From an uncultured Alphaproteobacteria bacterium (lineage in GTDB: Bacteria > Pseudomonadota > Alphaproteobacteria > RF32 > CAG-239), in assembly GCA_910584385.1 (NCBI GenBank), contig CAJUAK010000008.1:1-64000 (forward strand): DNA of 64,000 bases, in the 5' to 3' direction. Shown one piece after another: positions 50,700 to 59,816 of this stretch; within the stretch, counting starts at the first letter, position 1; each line of letters starts with the position of its first letter. The notes under the pieces were generated by a model that worked only from the letters and a program-made list of their open reading frames with translations, had not been told where the DNA came from and made no database searches. The position numbers and the translations under genes were made by a program.

Positions 50700-52826
50700 C
50701 TACTTTGCAGTTTCCAAATCTTCGCCAGTTTCCTGATTTACACGCTTTGCAGAAAGCTTGATTTTGCCTCTGTTATCTGTTCCAAGGCATTTAACCCACA
50801 TTGTGTCGCCTTCTTTATAGAATTCAGAAACAGTTGCGATTCTTTCATTCTTAATTTCAGAAATATGAACCAAACCTTCCGTTGTGCCAAGGAAGCGTAC
50901 AAAAGCGCCAAAATCCATAATTTTTGTAACAACGCCTTTGTAAATCTTGCCCTCTTCAGGAACGGCAACAATACCCAAAATCCATTCCAAGCAAGCATCG
51001 CCTTGTTCTTTTTTCATAGATGCGATACGGACGATTCCATCATCTGTAATATCGACCTTGCACCCTGTTTTTTCAACAATTTCACGAATAACCTTGCCGC
51101 CTGTTCCGATAACCTCGCGAATTTTATCAACGGGGATCTTAATGGCAACGATTCTCGGAGCTCTGTCAGAAACATGGGGGCGGGGTTCGCTAATGGCTTT
51201 TGCCATTTCGCCCAGAATATGCTGGCGCCCTTCATGCGCCTGAGCCAAAGCTGTTTGCATAATTTCTTTGGTGATGGAAGTAATTTTAATATCCATCTGC
51301 AAAGCGGTAACGCCGTCTTTTGTACCGGCAACTTTAAAGTCCATATCCCCGAGGTGGTCTTCATCACCCAAGATATCCGTCAAAACGGCAACGCGGCCAT
51401 CATCTTCTTTAATCAAGCCCATTGCAATGCCGGCAACCGGTTTTGCCATTGGCACGCCGGCAGACATCAAAGACATTGTCGAACCGCAAACCGTTGCCAT
51501 TGAAGAAGAACCGTTAGATTCCATAATTTCAGAAACGACACGAATTGTATAAGGGAAAGAATCCTTATCTTTAGGCAACATTGGATGGATTGCGCGCCAA
51601 GCCAATTTACCATGGCCGATTTCACGACGTCCGGGGCTGCCGATTCTTCCGCATTCGCCAACAGAAAACGGCGGGAAGTTATAGTTCAGCATAAAGTCTT
51701 CTTTATAGGTTTCCATTAAACCGTCAACCATTTGGGCATCTTCGCCGGTACCAAGCGTTGTAACAACCAAAGCCTGCGTTTCGCCGCGGGTAAACAAAGC
51801 AGAACCATGCGCTGTCGGAATAACGTCAACTTCGCACTGGATAGGACGGACCGTCTTGGTATCGCGCCCGTCAATTCTGCGCCCTGTATTTAAAACCTTG
51901 TCTCTCATTACCCGAGCCATAAGATTCTCTAAAACATCCTGAATATAACGCACTTCCAGTTCATTTTCGGCGTCAATTGTCGCCTTGGCGGCTTCATTAA
52001 TCTGCCCGACCGCCGTACCTCTCTTTAACTTGTCGGTAATGCTGAAAGCTTCTTCATATTGCGGGCGGAATTCTTTTTCAATCCTGTTGTATAAATCATA
52101 ATATTCCTGAGGATATTCAGGAGCAGCCCAGGGTTCCTTTCCGGCTTCTGCTTTTAATTCCTCAATCATTTTAATAACCGGCTGGAAGCTTTCAAAACCA
52201 AACATAACCGCACCGAGCATGGTTTCTTCAGAAAGTTCCTGCGCTTCGGATTCAACCATCAAAACGCCTTCTTTCGTACCGGCAACGGCTAATTCCAGCA
52301 AGGAATCTTTCTGCTGTTCAAAAGTCGGATTCAAAATATACTGTCCATCCTTATAACCAATTTTTGCCGCAGCAATAGGCCCTAAGAAAGGAATGCCCGA
52401 AACAGCCAAAGCAGCCGAAGCGGCAATCATTGCAACAACATCAGAATCTGTTTGTTGGTCATGACCCAAAACCGTGCAGATGATTTGGACTTCATTTTTA
52501 AATGTTTCCGGAAACAACGGGCGGATTGGACGGTCAATCAAGCGGGAAATAAGAACTTCGCGTTCGCTGGGTTTTCCTTCTCTCTTCATAAAGCCGCCGG
52601 GAACTTTACCCGTTGCATAATATTTTTCTTGATAATTAACTGTCAAAGGAAAGAAATCCTGATCAGCCTTTACCTCTTTTGCCGCAACAACAGTAGCAAT
52701 AACTTCCGTTTCTCCATAAGTTGCAATAACAGCGCCTGTGGCTTGTCTTGCTATCTTGCCTGTTTCCAGAACTAATTTACGTCCGCCCCATTCCATCTCT
52801 TTGCGGCATACATTAAAATTGATCAT
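50700..52826 (-). CDS. pnp: Polyribonucleotide nucleotidyltransferase (PNPase)
   Basis: 708 residues. Two RNase PH-like domains (the first beginning N-V-C-R-K-E-M-E-W-G-G-R; the second with R-R-E-I-G-H-G-K-L-A-x-R-A), helical linker, KH domain (about 555-615, I-G-T-G-G-K-V-I-R) and S1 domain (about 620-690). 3'-5' phosphorolytic RNA decay and degradosome component. Follows rpsO with a 287-nt leader full of hairpins, as in the E. coli rpsO-pnp control region. Confidence 0.97.
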   Translation of the reverse strand: MINFNVCRKEMEWGGRKLVLETGKIARQATGAVIATYGETEVIATVVAAKEVKADQDFFPLTVNYQEKYYATGKVPGGFMKREGKPSEREVLISRLIDRPIRPLFPETFKNEVQIICTVLGHDQQTDSDVVAMIAASAALAVSGIPFLGPIAAAKIGYKDGQYILNPTFEQQKDSLLELAVAGTKEGVLMVESEAQELSEETMLGAVMFGFESFQPVIKMIEELKAEAGKEPWAAPEYPQEYYDLYNRIEKEFRPQYEEAFSITDKLKRGTAVGQINEAAKATIDAENELEVRYIQDVLENLMARVMRDKVLNTGRRIDGRDTKTVRPIQCEVDVIPTAHGSALFTRGETQALVVTTLGTGEDAQMVDGLMETYKEDFMLNYNFPPFSVGECGRIGSPGRREIGHGKLAWRAIHPMLPKDKDSFPYTIRVVSEIMESNGSSSMATVCGSTMSLMSAGVPMAKPVAGIAMGLIKEDDGRVAVLTDILGDEDHLGDMDFKVAGTKDGVTALQMDIKITSITKEIMQTALAQAHEGRQHILGEMAKAISEPRPHVSDRAPRIVAIKIPVDKIREVIGTGGKVIREIVEKTGCKVDITDDGIVRIASMKKEQGDACLEWILGIVAVPEEGKIYKGVVTKIMDFGAFVRFLGTTEGLVHISEIKNERIATVSEFYKEGDTMWVKCLGTDNRGKIKLSAKRVNQETGEDLETAK

Positions 52827-52859
52827 ATTTCTCTACCTTTCTCTCTATACAATCATCTA

Positions 52860-52874
52860 CCTGCCCCATGCAGG
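52860..52874 (-). promoter_or_regulatory. Small hairpin just upstream of the pnp ribosome-binding site
   Basis: CCTGC-CCCAT-GCAGG, a perfect 5-bp stem, about 35 nt before the pnp start; could modulate pnp translation. Confidence 0.35.
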
Positions 52875-52884
52875 ATTTTATTTA

Positions 52885-52919
52885 AAACAGAAGCGGAGCT
52901 TTGCACCCCGCAACTGTTT
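52885..52919 (-). terminator. Terminator/attenuator-like hairpin in the pnp leader
   Basis: Two-step stem AAACAG-N2-GCGG ... CCGC-N2-CTGTTT. On the reverse strand it is followed by TTTTAAAT; possible attenuator for pnp. Confidence 0.4.
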
Positions 52920-52984
52920 AATTTGAAGAATAAGCTTTAAGCAGGAAAATGGAACTAATCCCATATACCTCTCAAAACCCTTAC

Positions 52985-53112
52985 AAAAATCGGTTTTAGG
53001 CTGATAGATAGAGTAATTTCCAGAAAACGAAAAAATTCTAGCGTACAAAGAAGTACGTGAATTTTTTCGTATTTCGTAAAATTGCTCCAGATACTGCATA
53101 AAACCGATTTTT
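52985..53112 (-). promoter_or_regulatory. Long imperfect hairpin between rpsO and pnp
   Basis: Arms of about 60 nt: AAAAATCGGTTTTA (52985-52998) pairs with TAAAACCGATTTTT (53099-53112), inner blocks include GAAAAAATTC / GAATTTTTTC and GTAC / GTAC around a 6-nt loop. It begins 1 nt after the rpsO stop. Equivalent position to the E. coli RNase III-processed pnp leader hairpin, by which PNPase autoregulates, but much longer. Confidence 0.6.
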
Positions 53113-53113
53113 C

Positions 53114-53383
53114 CTATTTACGCAAATCCAATTTCTTAATAATGTCCTGATATCTGCTTTCGCTCTTGCCTTTCAGATAGTCCAAAAGGTGGCGGCGTTT
53201 GCTGACCATTTTCATTAAGCCGAGACGGGAATGTTTGTCTTTGGCATGAGTATTAAAATGTTGAATCAGGTTATTAATTCTGACAGTCCAGATAGCAATC
53301 TGAACTTCCGGAGAACCGGTGTCATTTGGATTAATAGCATAGGTTTTAATTATTTCTTGTTTTTTTTCATTTGTAATCGACAT
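53114..53383 (-). CDS. rpsO: 30S ribosomal protein S15
   Basis: 89 residues from ATG 53383 (AAGGA upstream; a TTG one codon earlier is not needed). D-T-G-S-P-E-V-Q-I-A, L-x-x-H-F-x-T-H-x-K-D-x-H-S-R-x-G-L and R-R-x-L-L-D-Y-L are classic S15. Binds 16S rRNA central domain. Order truB-rpsO-pnp is conserved. Confidence 0.98.
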   Translation of the reverse strand: MSITNEKKQEIIKTYAINPNDTGSPEVQIAIWTVRINNLIQHFNTHAKDKHSRLGLMKMVSKRRHLLDYLKGKSESRYQDIIKKLDLRK

Positions 53384-53398
53384 CAATATTTCCTTAAA

Positions 53399-54310
53399 TT
53401 ACAGGTTAAAAACACGAAGCGGCGCTATTTTTCTTTCCCCCGCTTCCACAATTGCCACAAGCTTCCCTTCGCAAACAGCGGCAGCCTTTTGCCCCTTCAG
53501 CTTTTGAGCCTCAGGCATCGAAGGCGGCAATCCCTGGCCATTGGCAAGCTTTGCAGCTTCTTCCGGCGTTACGGCAAGCACCGCGATGTCGCGCAGTGCC
53601 GTCATGACCGGCAGCAATGCATTAAAATGCTCTTCACTATGCACCATATTTTTTATTTTTTCCAGCAAAATCGCATCATCTAAGCTAAATTTTCCGCATT
53701 TTGTCCGTCTCAATGCCGTCAAATAACCCAATGTGCCGAGTCTTTTTGCAATATCCTTGCCCAAAGTGCGGACATATGTCCCTTTCGAACACCGCACTTT
53801 AAATTTTGCCTGCCGATTCGCCATTTCCTCCACAAACTGCAAATCATAAATTTCAATTTCCCTTTCCGGCATAGAAACTTCTTCGCCTTTGCGCGCAAGG
53901 TTATAAGCGCGTTCGCCATTAATTTTTATGGCAGAATAAGCCGGCGGCGTTTGCTTGATTTTGCCGATAAATTCCGGAAGGGCTGCCAGGATTTCGCTTC
54001 TGTTTGGAATTTTTTCACATTCGTTGACAACTTCGCCATCACAATCATCCGTATTGGTCTCTTGCCCCCAGCGAATAATAAACTCATATTCTTTTTCGCC
54101 GTCTGTTATAAAAGGGATAAGTTTTGTCGCCTCGCCAAAAGCAATGGGCAAAACGCCTGTTGCAAAAGGGTCTAATGTTCCGGTATGCCCGTTTTTTTGA
54201 GCATTAAACCAATATCTTGTCTTATTGACAACATCTGTCGAGCCCATATCCCGGGGCTTATCAACAACCAGCCAGCCATTAACGGCATTGCCTTTTTTAC
54301 GTCTTGCCAT
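53399..54310 (-). CDS. truB: tRNA pseudouridine(55) synthase TruB
   Basis: 303 residues. G-W-L-V-V-D-K-P near the start; catalytic Asp in G-H-T-G-T-L-D-P-F-A-T-G-V-L-P (about 41-55); T-P-P-A-Y-S-A-I-K and S-K-G-T-Y-V-R-T-L. Extra C-terminal PUA-like end. AAGGAG precedes the ATG; rpsO starts 15 nt later. Confidence 0.97.
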   Translation of the reverse strand: MARRKKGNAVNGWLVVDKPRDMGSTDVVNKTRYWFNAQKNGHTGTLDPFATGVLPIAFGEATKLIPFITDGEKEYEFIIRWGQETNTDDCDGEVVNECEKIPNRSEILAALPEFIGKIKQTPPAYSAIKINGERAYNLARKGEEVSMPEREIEIYDLQFVEEMANRQAKFKVRCSKGTYVRTLGKDIAKRLGTLGYLTALRRTKCGKFSLDDAILLEKIKNMVHSEEHFNALLPVMTALRDIAVLAVTPEEAAKLANGQGLPPSMPEAQKLKGQKAAAVCEGKLVAIVEAGERKIAPLRVFNL

Positions 54311-54376
54311 AATAAACTCCTTTTATTTTGCTTTTAGCTGAAACCCAAAGCTTTGTCAAACGCTCTTTATACGCAA

Positions 54377-54402
54377 AAGAGCCGAGATTTCTCCCGGCTC
54401 TT
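54377..54402 (-). terminator. Terminator between the unknown gene and truB
   Basis: AAGAGCCG / CGGCTCTT stem (10-nt loop, partly pairing), 4 nt after the stop of the unknown gene and followed on the reverse strand by TTTTGCG. truB thus likely needs its own promoter. Confidence 0.75.
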
Positions 54403-54405
54403 GAA

Positions 54406-55542
54406 TCAAAGTCTAAGCAGTTTTTTCCAAAAAGGCTTGGTATTTTTTCGCTGTTCTTTTTCTTGCTTCCTCCTTTTGCGCTCCAGATAGGCGGCAATAG
54501 TCCCCTGGGCATAGCGCGAAGAACATGCCAGACAGCAAATTTCGTGAAGTTCTTCTCCTTCAGCAACAACTTCCGGCGGTTCATTCAAAGAAAGCTTCAG
54601 CATTTTGGCTCCCGCCTCATCGAAAACGACAGCCGCATCAAAGAAACGGCCGGCATCCGCTCCGTCATAGACAAGCTTGTAGCCTTGTGCGCCATCATCC
54701 CAAAAGAATATTCTGGAACGCCGGTTTTTCTGCCATTTGCATTGCTTGCCCCTTTGCTGAAAAACGGGAAACCTATAACATCCGTCCGCACATAACCCAA
54801 GAGGAAGCGTTTCATCGCAAAGAGGCATGATAAGCTCCTGATAAAGAAGCTTCTTCACAACAACCTCCTGGCCCAAAAAGCACAGATAAGAGAAAACATA
54901 TTCCCTGCCGTTAAAATGCACATAATAGAAACTTTTCCGGCCATCTGCATCAAGGCTTTTTGTCGCATATTCTTTTCCCAGGCAGGTTGACTGGCCGTCG
55001 GCAAAAGAATAAAGATAGCACAAACCGCCGCGGCAATAAGTGCAGCTTCCGCTATAAACATTTCCGAGTTCTCCGTTAACAAGGGGAAAAAACTTTTTCT
55101 GTTCCGGCATGAAAAATTGGAACTGCGTTCCCGAATTCTCCAAAACAAAGCAGCCGGAACCGCAATATTTACAGGAAAAATTCATACCTGCCCGAAAAGC
55201 ATGCGTCGCATCATCGCCCCAAAAACGGATATAGGCAACATTGCCATAGATCCAAAAGAAAGCGCCATCCATATGGTAAAACCATGAAAAGGCCTTTTTG
55301 CCCTTTACATTTTTTGGCCCCTCATGAAGAAGTTTCTTTTTAGTATCATAAGCAAAAAGCTGCGCTTCTTTTTTCGATTCGCCAATAGCAAATGTAAATT
55401 TGGACCGGACAGCCACAGGCAAAAAAACTGTTGGATAATCATTACCTGCCTCATAGTACGCACCGGAAAACTTTTTTACAGTACCGGCGGCAGAATCAAA
55501 AAGGCTTACATGGTAAGTTTTATAAACTTTGAAATCTTCCAT
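54406..55542 (-). CDS. Protein of unknown function (paralogue pair, downstream member)
   Basis: 378 residues, no signal or TM. Rich in aromatic residues and beta-strand patterns with repeated Y/F-x-W-x-Y/F blocks, suggesting a beta-propeller or WG-like fold; several Cys (K-Y-C-G-S-G-C; C-T-Y-C) could bind metal. Basic Lys/Arg/Gln-rich C-terminus. Shares blocks such as F-F-W-D-D with the neighbouring gene. ATG follows TTTTT without SD. Lies where rbfA usually is, but shows no RbfA (KH) features. Confidence 0.65.
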   Translation of the reverse strand: MEDFKVYKTYHVSLFDSAAGTVKKFSGAYYEAGNDYPTVFLPVAVRSKFTFAIGESKKEAQLFAYDTKKKLLHEGPKNVKGKKAFSWFYHMDGAFFWIYGNVAYIRFWGDDATHAFRAGMNFSCKYCGSGCFVLENSGTQFQFFMPEQKKFFPLVNGELGNVYSGSCTYCRGGLCYLYSFADGQSTCLGKEYATKSLDADGRKSFYYVHFNGREYVFSYLCFLGQEVVVKKLLYQELIMPLCDETLPLGLCADGCYRFPVFQQRGKQCKWQKNRRSRIFFWDDGAQGYKLVYDGADAGRFFDAAVVFDEAGAKMLKLSLNEPPEVVAEGEELHEICCLACSSRYAQGTIAAYLERKRRKQEKEQRKNTKPFWKKLLRL

Positions 55543-55617
55543 AAAAATACAAGTTAAGTTAATAATAGATTTTGAGGGAAATGATTAACACTTTTAATAA
55601 AAAAAGCAATAAAAAAA

Positions 55618-55634
55618 GAGGGCTTAACGCCCTC
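55618..55634 (-). terminator. Terminator containing a stop codon
   Basis: GAGGGC / GCCCTC stem with a 5-nt loop; on the reverse strand followed by seven T. The TAA of the unknown gene (55624-55626) is in the loop, so coding sequence forms the 5' arm. Confidence 0.85.
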
Positions 55635-56553
55635 CTTCAAAGAGACAAGCCCAAAAGGACTTTTTTTGAACAACTGCTTTATCAAAATAAAGCTCCGCTC
55701 TTGCAAAACTCTTTGCTTCCGAAAAAGGATAAACAACATCTCCGAGCTTAAAATAACACTTCGCAATTGAAAAAGGGGGCAAGTGTCCTGTCGCCTGTTC
55801 AATTCGTTTGTTACCTTCAATTCGATATAACGTTGCAATCCTGTTCAGCTCCCTTGGTTCATACCATGCAGCAACTTTATAGTTCTGCAAGATCAAAAGC
55901 GCATTTGAAAAGCACGCAATAATGTTTTCATAAGGCTGCTTTCGCCAAGAACTCTTTTTGTCATCCCAGAAAAAAGTCATTTTTTCAGAGGAAACAAGGC
56001 AAGGAGAGAAAAATCTTTCTTCGCAGTTTTTTCCATACTCATAAAGAACATAATCATGATCCGGATTATAAAGATCAGAATCATAATAAATGTCATAGTT
56101 GCCGTCTTTTCGTAAAGTAAACAGAAAATTTCCATCTTCCTTAAAAGCACAACAACTTTTTTGTTGAAGCCCGCCTTTTGAAAGAAAAGACAGAACAATC
56201 TCTTCATCATCCTTTTTATAAAAGAAACGCTTCGGTTCTACGTTGAATATTGTAAAACGGCTGGGTCTCATATTTTCGCCAAGAAAAATGATTGATCCCG
56301 ACACATACAGATAATATCCATCGTTAAAATGAAGAAGCCAATTCTTTATTTGCGGAGGATTTTGTATAACTTCTCCTTGCTCAGAAAGATAATAAAGCGT
56401 TATCTCATCATTTCTGAGAACAACCGATTTATCATCATATCTTATCGCCGCAGAACCAAAGGCAACCTTGGTAAATATGTGCAAACAGCTATCCCAAACA
56501 AATAGCATATAGCCATCAGGATGTTCTGCTTTTTGTAAAACAAAACTTTTCAT
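55624..56553 (-). CDS. Protein of unknown function (paralogue pair, upstream member)
   Basis: 309 residues, cytosolic, AT-rich, aromatic-rich and beta-strand-like (H-F-N-D-G-Y-Y-L-Y-V-S-G, M-T-F-F-W-D-D). Resembles the 378-residue neighbour in several blocks and in ending K-S-F-W. No family recognised. ATG preceded by CATAATT, no SD. TTGACA-N16-TAAAAC about 45-70 nt upstream could be its promoter, after the infB terminator. Confidence 0.65.
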   Translation of the reverse strand: MKSFVLQKAEHPDGYMLFVWDSCLHIFTKVAFGSAAIRYDDKSVVLRNDEITLYYLSEQGEVIQNPPQIKNWLLHFNDGYYLYVSGSIIFLGENMRPSRFTIFNVEPKRFFYKKDDEEIVLSFLSKGGLQQKSCCAFKEDGNFLFTLRKDGNYDIYYDSDLYNPDHDYVLYEYGKNCEERFFSPCLVSSEKMTFFWDDKKSSWRKQPYENIIACFSNALLILQNYKVAAWYEPRELNRIATLYRIEGNKRIEQATGHLPPFSIAKCYFKLGDVVYPFSEAKSFARAELYFDKAVVQKKSFWACLFEGGR

Positions 56554-56647
56554 AATTATGAAATTAACGGTTAATAAAATAAGATTAAATTACGGATGTT
56601 TTAACATAATTAAAAATTATGTCAAGAATACACCGCGAAGCAAACAA

Positions 56648-56682
56648 AAACGGAACAAGCTGGCGCTTATCCCGTTTTTTTG
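56648..56682 (-). terminator. Terminator after infB
   Basis: Stem AAACGGGATAAGC / GCTTGTTCCGTTT with mismatches and GCCA loop, then GTTTTTG on the reverse strand, about 20 nt after the infB stop. Confidence 0.8.
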
Positions 56683-56702
56683 TTTAAGCAACATCCGGCA
56701 AA

Positions 56703-59165
56703 CTACAGCTTGGCTGCAATTTCCTCAATTTCATAACATTCGATGAAATCGCCTTTTTGGATATCATTATAGTTCTCAAAAGATATGCCGCACTCATAGC
56801 CTTCCTTGACTTCCTTGACATCATCTTTGAAGCGCTTAAGCTGCCCGATAGAACCATCATGGATAACAACGTTATCGCGAAGCAAACGGATTTTTGCACC
56901 GCGTTTAACCAAGCCTTCGGTAATCATGCAGCCGCCGACTTTGCCGACACCGGTAATATTATAAACTTCACGAATTTCAGCATAGCCAAGCAGTTTTTCT
57001 TTAAGCTCGGGAGAAAGCATGCCTTCAAGCCCTTTCTTAACATCATTCAAAACATCATAAATGATTGAATAATATTTAATCTCAACGCTGTCGCGGCGCG
57101 CCATATCGCGAGCCTGCGGATTTGCACGGACATTAAACCCGATAATGAAAGCATTAGAAGCTTTTGCCAAAGAAATATCAGATTCTGAAATCGGGCCGAC
57201 CGCAGAATGCAATATTTGAACGCTGACCTCGTCATTGGAGAGCTTTTTAATTGTTCCCTCAATCGCTTCAATAGACCCTTGAACATCCGCTTTGATAATA
57301 ACCGGCAGATGTTTAACTTCACCGGACTTAATCTTATCAAGCATTTGTTCCATCGCCGATTTTGCAGACTTGACAATTTTTGCCTCACGTTCTTTGCGAA
57401 TACGGTAGCTTGTTACTTCTTTTGCTTTATTCTCGTCAGCCACAACGACAAAATTATCGCCGGCTGCCGGAGTACCCTGCAAGCCAAGGACTTCAACAGG
57501 CATAGCCGGAGCGGCTTCTTGAACCTTTTTACCCTGTTCGTTAAACATTGCGCGGACATGTCCCCATTCTTTTCCGGCAATCAAAATATCGCCAACCCGC
57601 ATTGTTCCTTTTTGAACAAGAACTGTTGCAACGGAACCTCTGCCTTTTTCCATCTTGGCTTCCACAACCGTACCTTCTGCCAAACGGTTTGGATTCGCTT
57701 TCAGATCCAAAATTTCGGCTTGCAGCAAAATAGCCTCGACCAGCTTGTCAATATTAATGCGTTTCTTGGCAGAAACTTCCGCACATAAAGATTCGCCGCC
57801 CATTTCTTCCACCGCGATTCCATGCTGGAGCAATTCCGTTTTAACCCGCATCGGATCAGCCCCCGGGAGGTCGATTTTATTAATCGCAACAACAATCGGC
57901 ACCTCTGCGGCCTGGGCATGGCGAATAGCCTCGACAGTCTGAGGCATAATGCCGTCATTTGCCGCCACAACCAAAACAACAATATCGGTTACTTTGGCAC
58001 CACGGGCGCGCATTTCAGAAAAAGCCTCGTGTCCCGGCGTATCAATAAAGGTAATTTTATCGCCTGTCGCAACCGTAATCTGGTACGCACCGATATGTTG
58101 GGTAATGCCGCCGGCTTCTTTTGCCACAACATTTGTCTCACGCAGCGCATCCAGCAAAGATGTCTTACCGTGGTCAACGTGTCCCATAACCGTAACAACC
58201 GGCGCTCTGGGCTGCAAATCTTCCGCATGGTCTTCCGCGCCGCCAATTCCCTGTTCCACGTCGCTTTCAGCCACGCGCTTGTAATTATGGCCAAACTCTT
58301 CAACAATAATTTGAGCCGTATCGGCATCTATCGGCTGGTTAATCGTTGCCATGACGCCTAAAGACATGAGTTTTTTGATAACATCCGCAGATTTTTCAGC
58401 CATACGGTTTGCCAGTTCCTGAACGGTAATAATTTCAGGGATGACAACGTCTCGGATAATTTTTTCTTGCGGCGCAGCCGGAGATGCCTGAACTTTAGGC
58501 TGTTTTTTCTTAAATTTGCGGCGCGGAGCAAAACCATAATCATCGTCATCATCGCTGCTGCCAATCATATTAAGGTTGATTTTTCCGCCGCGGCGCTGCG
58601 GTTCAAAACTGCGTTTTGTAATTTTCTTATTATCGTAAGCATCACCGCGCGCTGCTGATTTATCAGAAACGGAGGCTTTTTTGTGTGAAGGATAATCTTC
58701 ATCCTCATCATCTTCGTCATAATCTTTAGGCTTGCGTTCTTTAACTTTTGCAAAAGGCTTCGGTGCCTCTTCCGGCTGTGGGGCAGGTTCGGGCTGCTTT
58801 GCGCTTTTTGCTTTTTCTTCTGCTTCTTTTTGCCTTTTTTGTTCTTCTTCCTGCTCGCGGATTTTTTGAGCTTCTTCCAATTCTTTTTGCTGTTTGCGCA
58901 ACAGGGCTTTTTGTTCTTCCTCCTGTTTGCGCTTGTTTTCAAATTCTTTTGCTTCTGCAATCAAACGCAATTTTGCGGCAGTTTCCTCATCTATTTTTAC
59001 TTTTTCTTCAACCTTGGCCGCTGGGGAAATAATTCTTTTTTTGCGCACTTCCACCTGAACAACCTTCTTGCCCTCGCCGCCGGCTTTTCTTTCGCCGAGC
59101 GATTTAAGTGTAAGGGTCGGCTTTCCTGATAAAGTTAATTTCCCTTTCGCTGTCTCATCTGTCAT
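56703..59165 (-). CDS. infB: Translation initiation factor IF-2
   Basis: 820 residues from ATG 59165 (GGAGAA 9-11 nt upstream; an extended GTG frame is unlikely). Long charged N-terminus (Lys/Glu/Gln coiled coil about 70-140), IF2_N at about 250-300, GTPase motifs G-H-V-D-H-G-K-T-S-L, D-T-P-G-H-E-A-F and N-K-I-D, then domains II-IV. GTPase placing initiator tRNA on the 30S. Part of rimP-nusA-ylxR-infB. Confidence 0.97.
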   Translation of the reverse strand: MTDETAKGKLTLSGKPTLTLKSLGERKAGGEGKKVVQVEVRKKRIISPAAKVEEKVKIDEETAAKLRLIAEAKEFENKRKQEEEQKALLRKQQKELEEAQKIREQEEEQKRQKEAEEKAKSAKQPEPAPQPEEAPKPFAKVKERKPKDYDEDDEDEDYPSHKKASVSDKSAARGDAYDNKKITKRSFEPQRRGGKINLNMIGSSDDDDDYGFAPRRKFKKKQPKVQASPAAPQEKIIRDVVIPEIITVQELANRMAEKSADVIKKLMSLGVMATINQPIDADTAQIIVEEFGHNYKRVAESDVEQGIGGAEDHAEDLQPRAPVVTVMGHVDHGKTSLLDALRETNVVAKEAGGITQHIGAYQITVATGDKITFIDTPGHEAFSEMRARGAKVTDIVVLVVAANDGIMPQTVEAIRHAQAAEVPIVVAINKIDLPGADPMRVKTELLQHGIAVEEMGGESLCAEVSAKKRINIDKLVEAILLQAEILDLKANPNRLAEGTVVEAKMEKGRGSVATVLVQKGTMRVGDILIAGKEWGHVRAMFNEQGKKVQEAAPAMPVEVLGLQGTPAAGDNFVVVADENKAKEVTSYRIRKEREAKIVKSAKSAMEQMLDKIKSGEVKHLPVIIKADVQGSIEAIEGTIKKLSNDEVSVQILHSAVGPISESDISLAKASNAFIIGFNVRANPQARDMARRDSVEIKYYSIIYDVLNDVKKGLEGMLSPELKEKLLGYAEIREVYNITGVGKVGGCMITEGLVKRGAKIRLLRDNVVIHDGSIGQLKRFKDDVKEVKEGYECGISFENYNDIQKGDFIECYEIEEIAAKL

Positions 59166-59195
59166 TCTAATATCTTCTCCGTTATTCACACTTCA

Positions 59196-59768
59196 TTATG
59201 AATTTAAAAAATTCTCATATCTGGTTAATTCCGCATCAACTGCTTTTGACATTTCGCTTTTAAGAAAAGCGGCATGCACGGTGTTTACTCTATCTAATTC
59301 TTTATCCAGCTCCTCAGTTGTAAAACAGGCAAAAATCTTCAAACCATTCGCCATTGCCAAAATCTTTTGATGTCCGTCTGCTCCGGCATCGCCGGCTTCC
59401 AAAATAAAAGCAACCTGCCCTTTTTTGATTTTATCCGCCGTTTTTTCAAAACCGCAGACAAAGACGCCAGCTTTTCTGGCTAAGGAAACGGCTGAAAGGG
59501 CTTTCTTTTTTAATAATTCTTGAGTTACCGCCAACAGGCTTTCATCCGTTTTTAGCTTTTTCTTAGCTATTTTTGAAAAAAGATTTTTTTGAATAGATTT
59601 TTCCAAAATGCTTTTAGAATTTTTAACCCAGATTCCTTTTCCCGGAAGTTTTTTCTTAAAATCCGGCACGACAACATTATCGGGCGTAACCGTAAAGCGG
59701 AGCATTTCGGCTTTTGGCAAAAGCTCTCCCGTTACAATACATTTTCTAACAACATCATCTTTTTTCAA
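59196..59768 (-). CDS. ylxR: YlxR (DUF448) fused to an L7Ae-like RNA-binding domain
   Basis: 190 residues from TTG with AAGGAT upstream. YlxR part (about 1-85): R-K-C-I-V-T-G, L-R-F-T-V, G-K-G-I-W-V. L7Ae-like part (about 90-170): A-L-S-A-V-S-L-A-R-K-A-G and L-A-M-A-N. Such fused proteins sit between nusA and infB in alphaproteobacteria; RNA binding inferred. Confidence 0.92.
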   Translation of the reverse strand: MKKDDVVRKCIVTGELLPKAEMLRFTVTPDNVVVPDFKKKLPGKGIWVKNSKSILEKSIQKNLFSKIAKKKLKTDESLLAVTQELLKKKALSAVSLARKAGVFVCGFEKTADKIKKGQVAFILEAGDAGADGHQKILAMANGLKIFACFTTEELDKELDRVNTVHAAFLKSEMSKAVDAELTRYENFLNS

Positions 59769-59816
59769 GTCTTTATCCTTATGTCGGAGGGAAGCCTGAG
59801 CTTCCCTCCCGATTGC

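Noticed and set aside
52878..53099. 73-residue frame across the rpsO-pnp hairpin
   Set aside because: It has no SD and consists mostly of the inverted repeat; more likely leader RNA than a gene, though a repeat-borne ORF cannot be excluded.
54406..56553. Either unknown gene as rbfA
   Set aside because: RbfA is about 120 residues with a KH-like fold; these are 309-378 residues and beta-rich.
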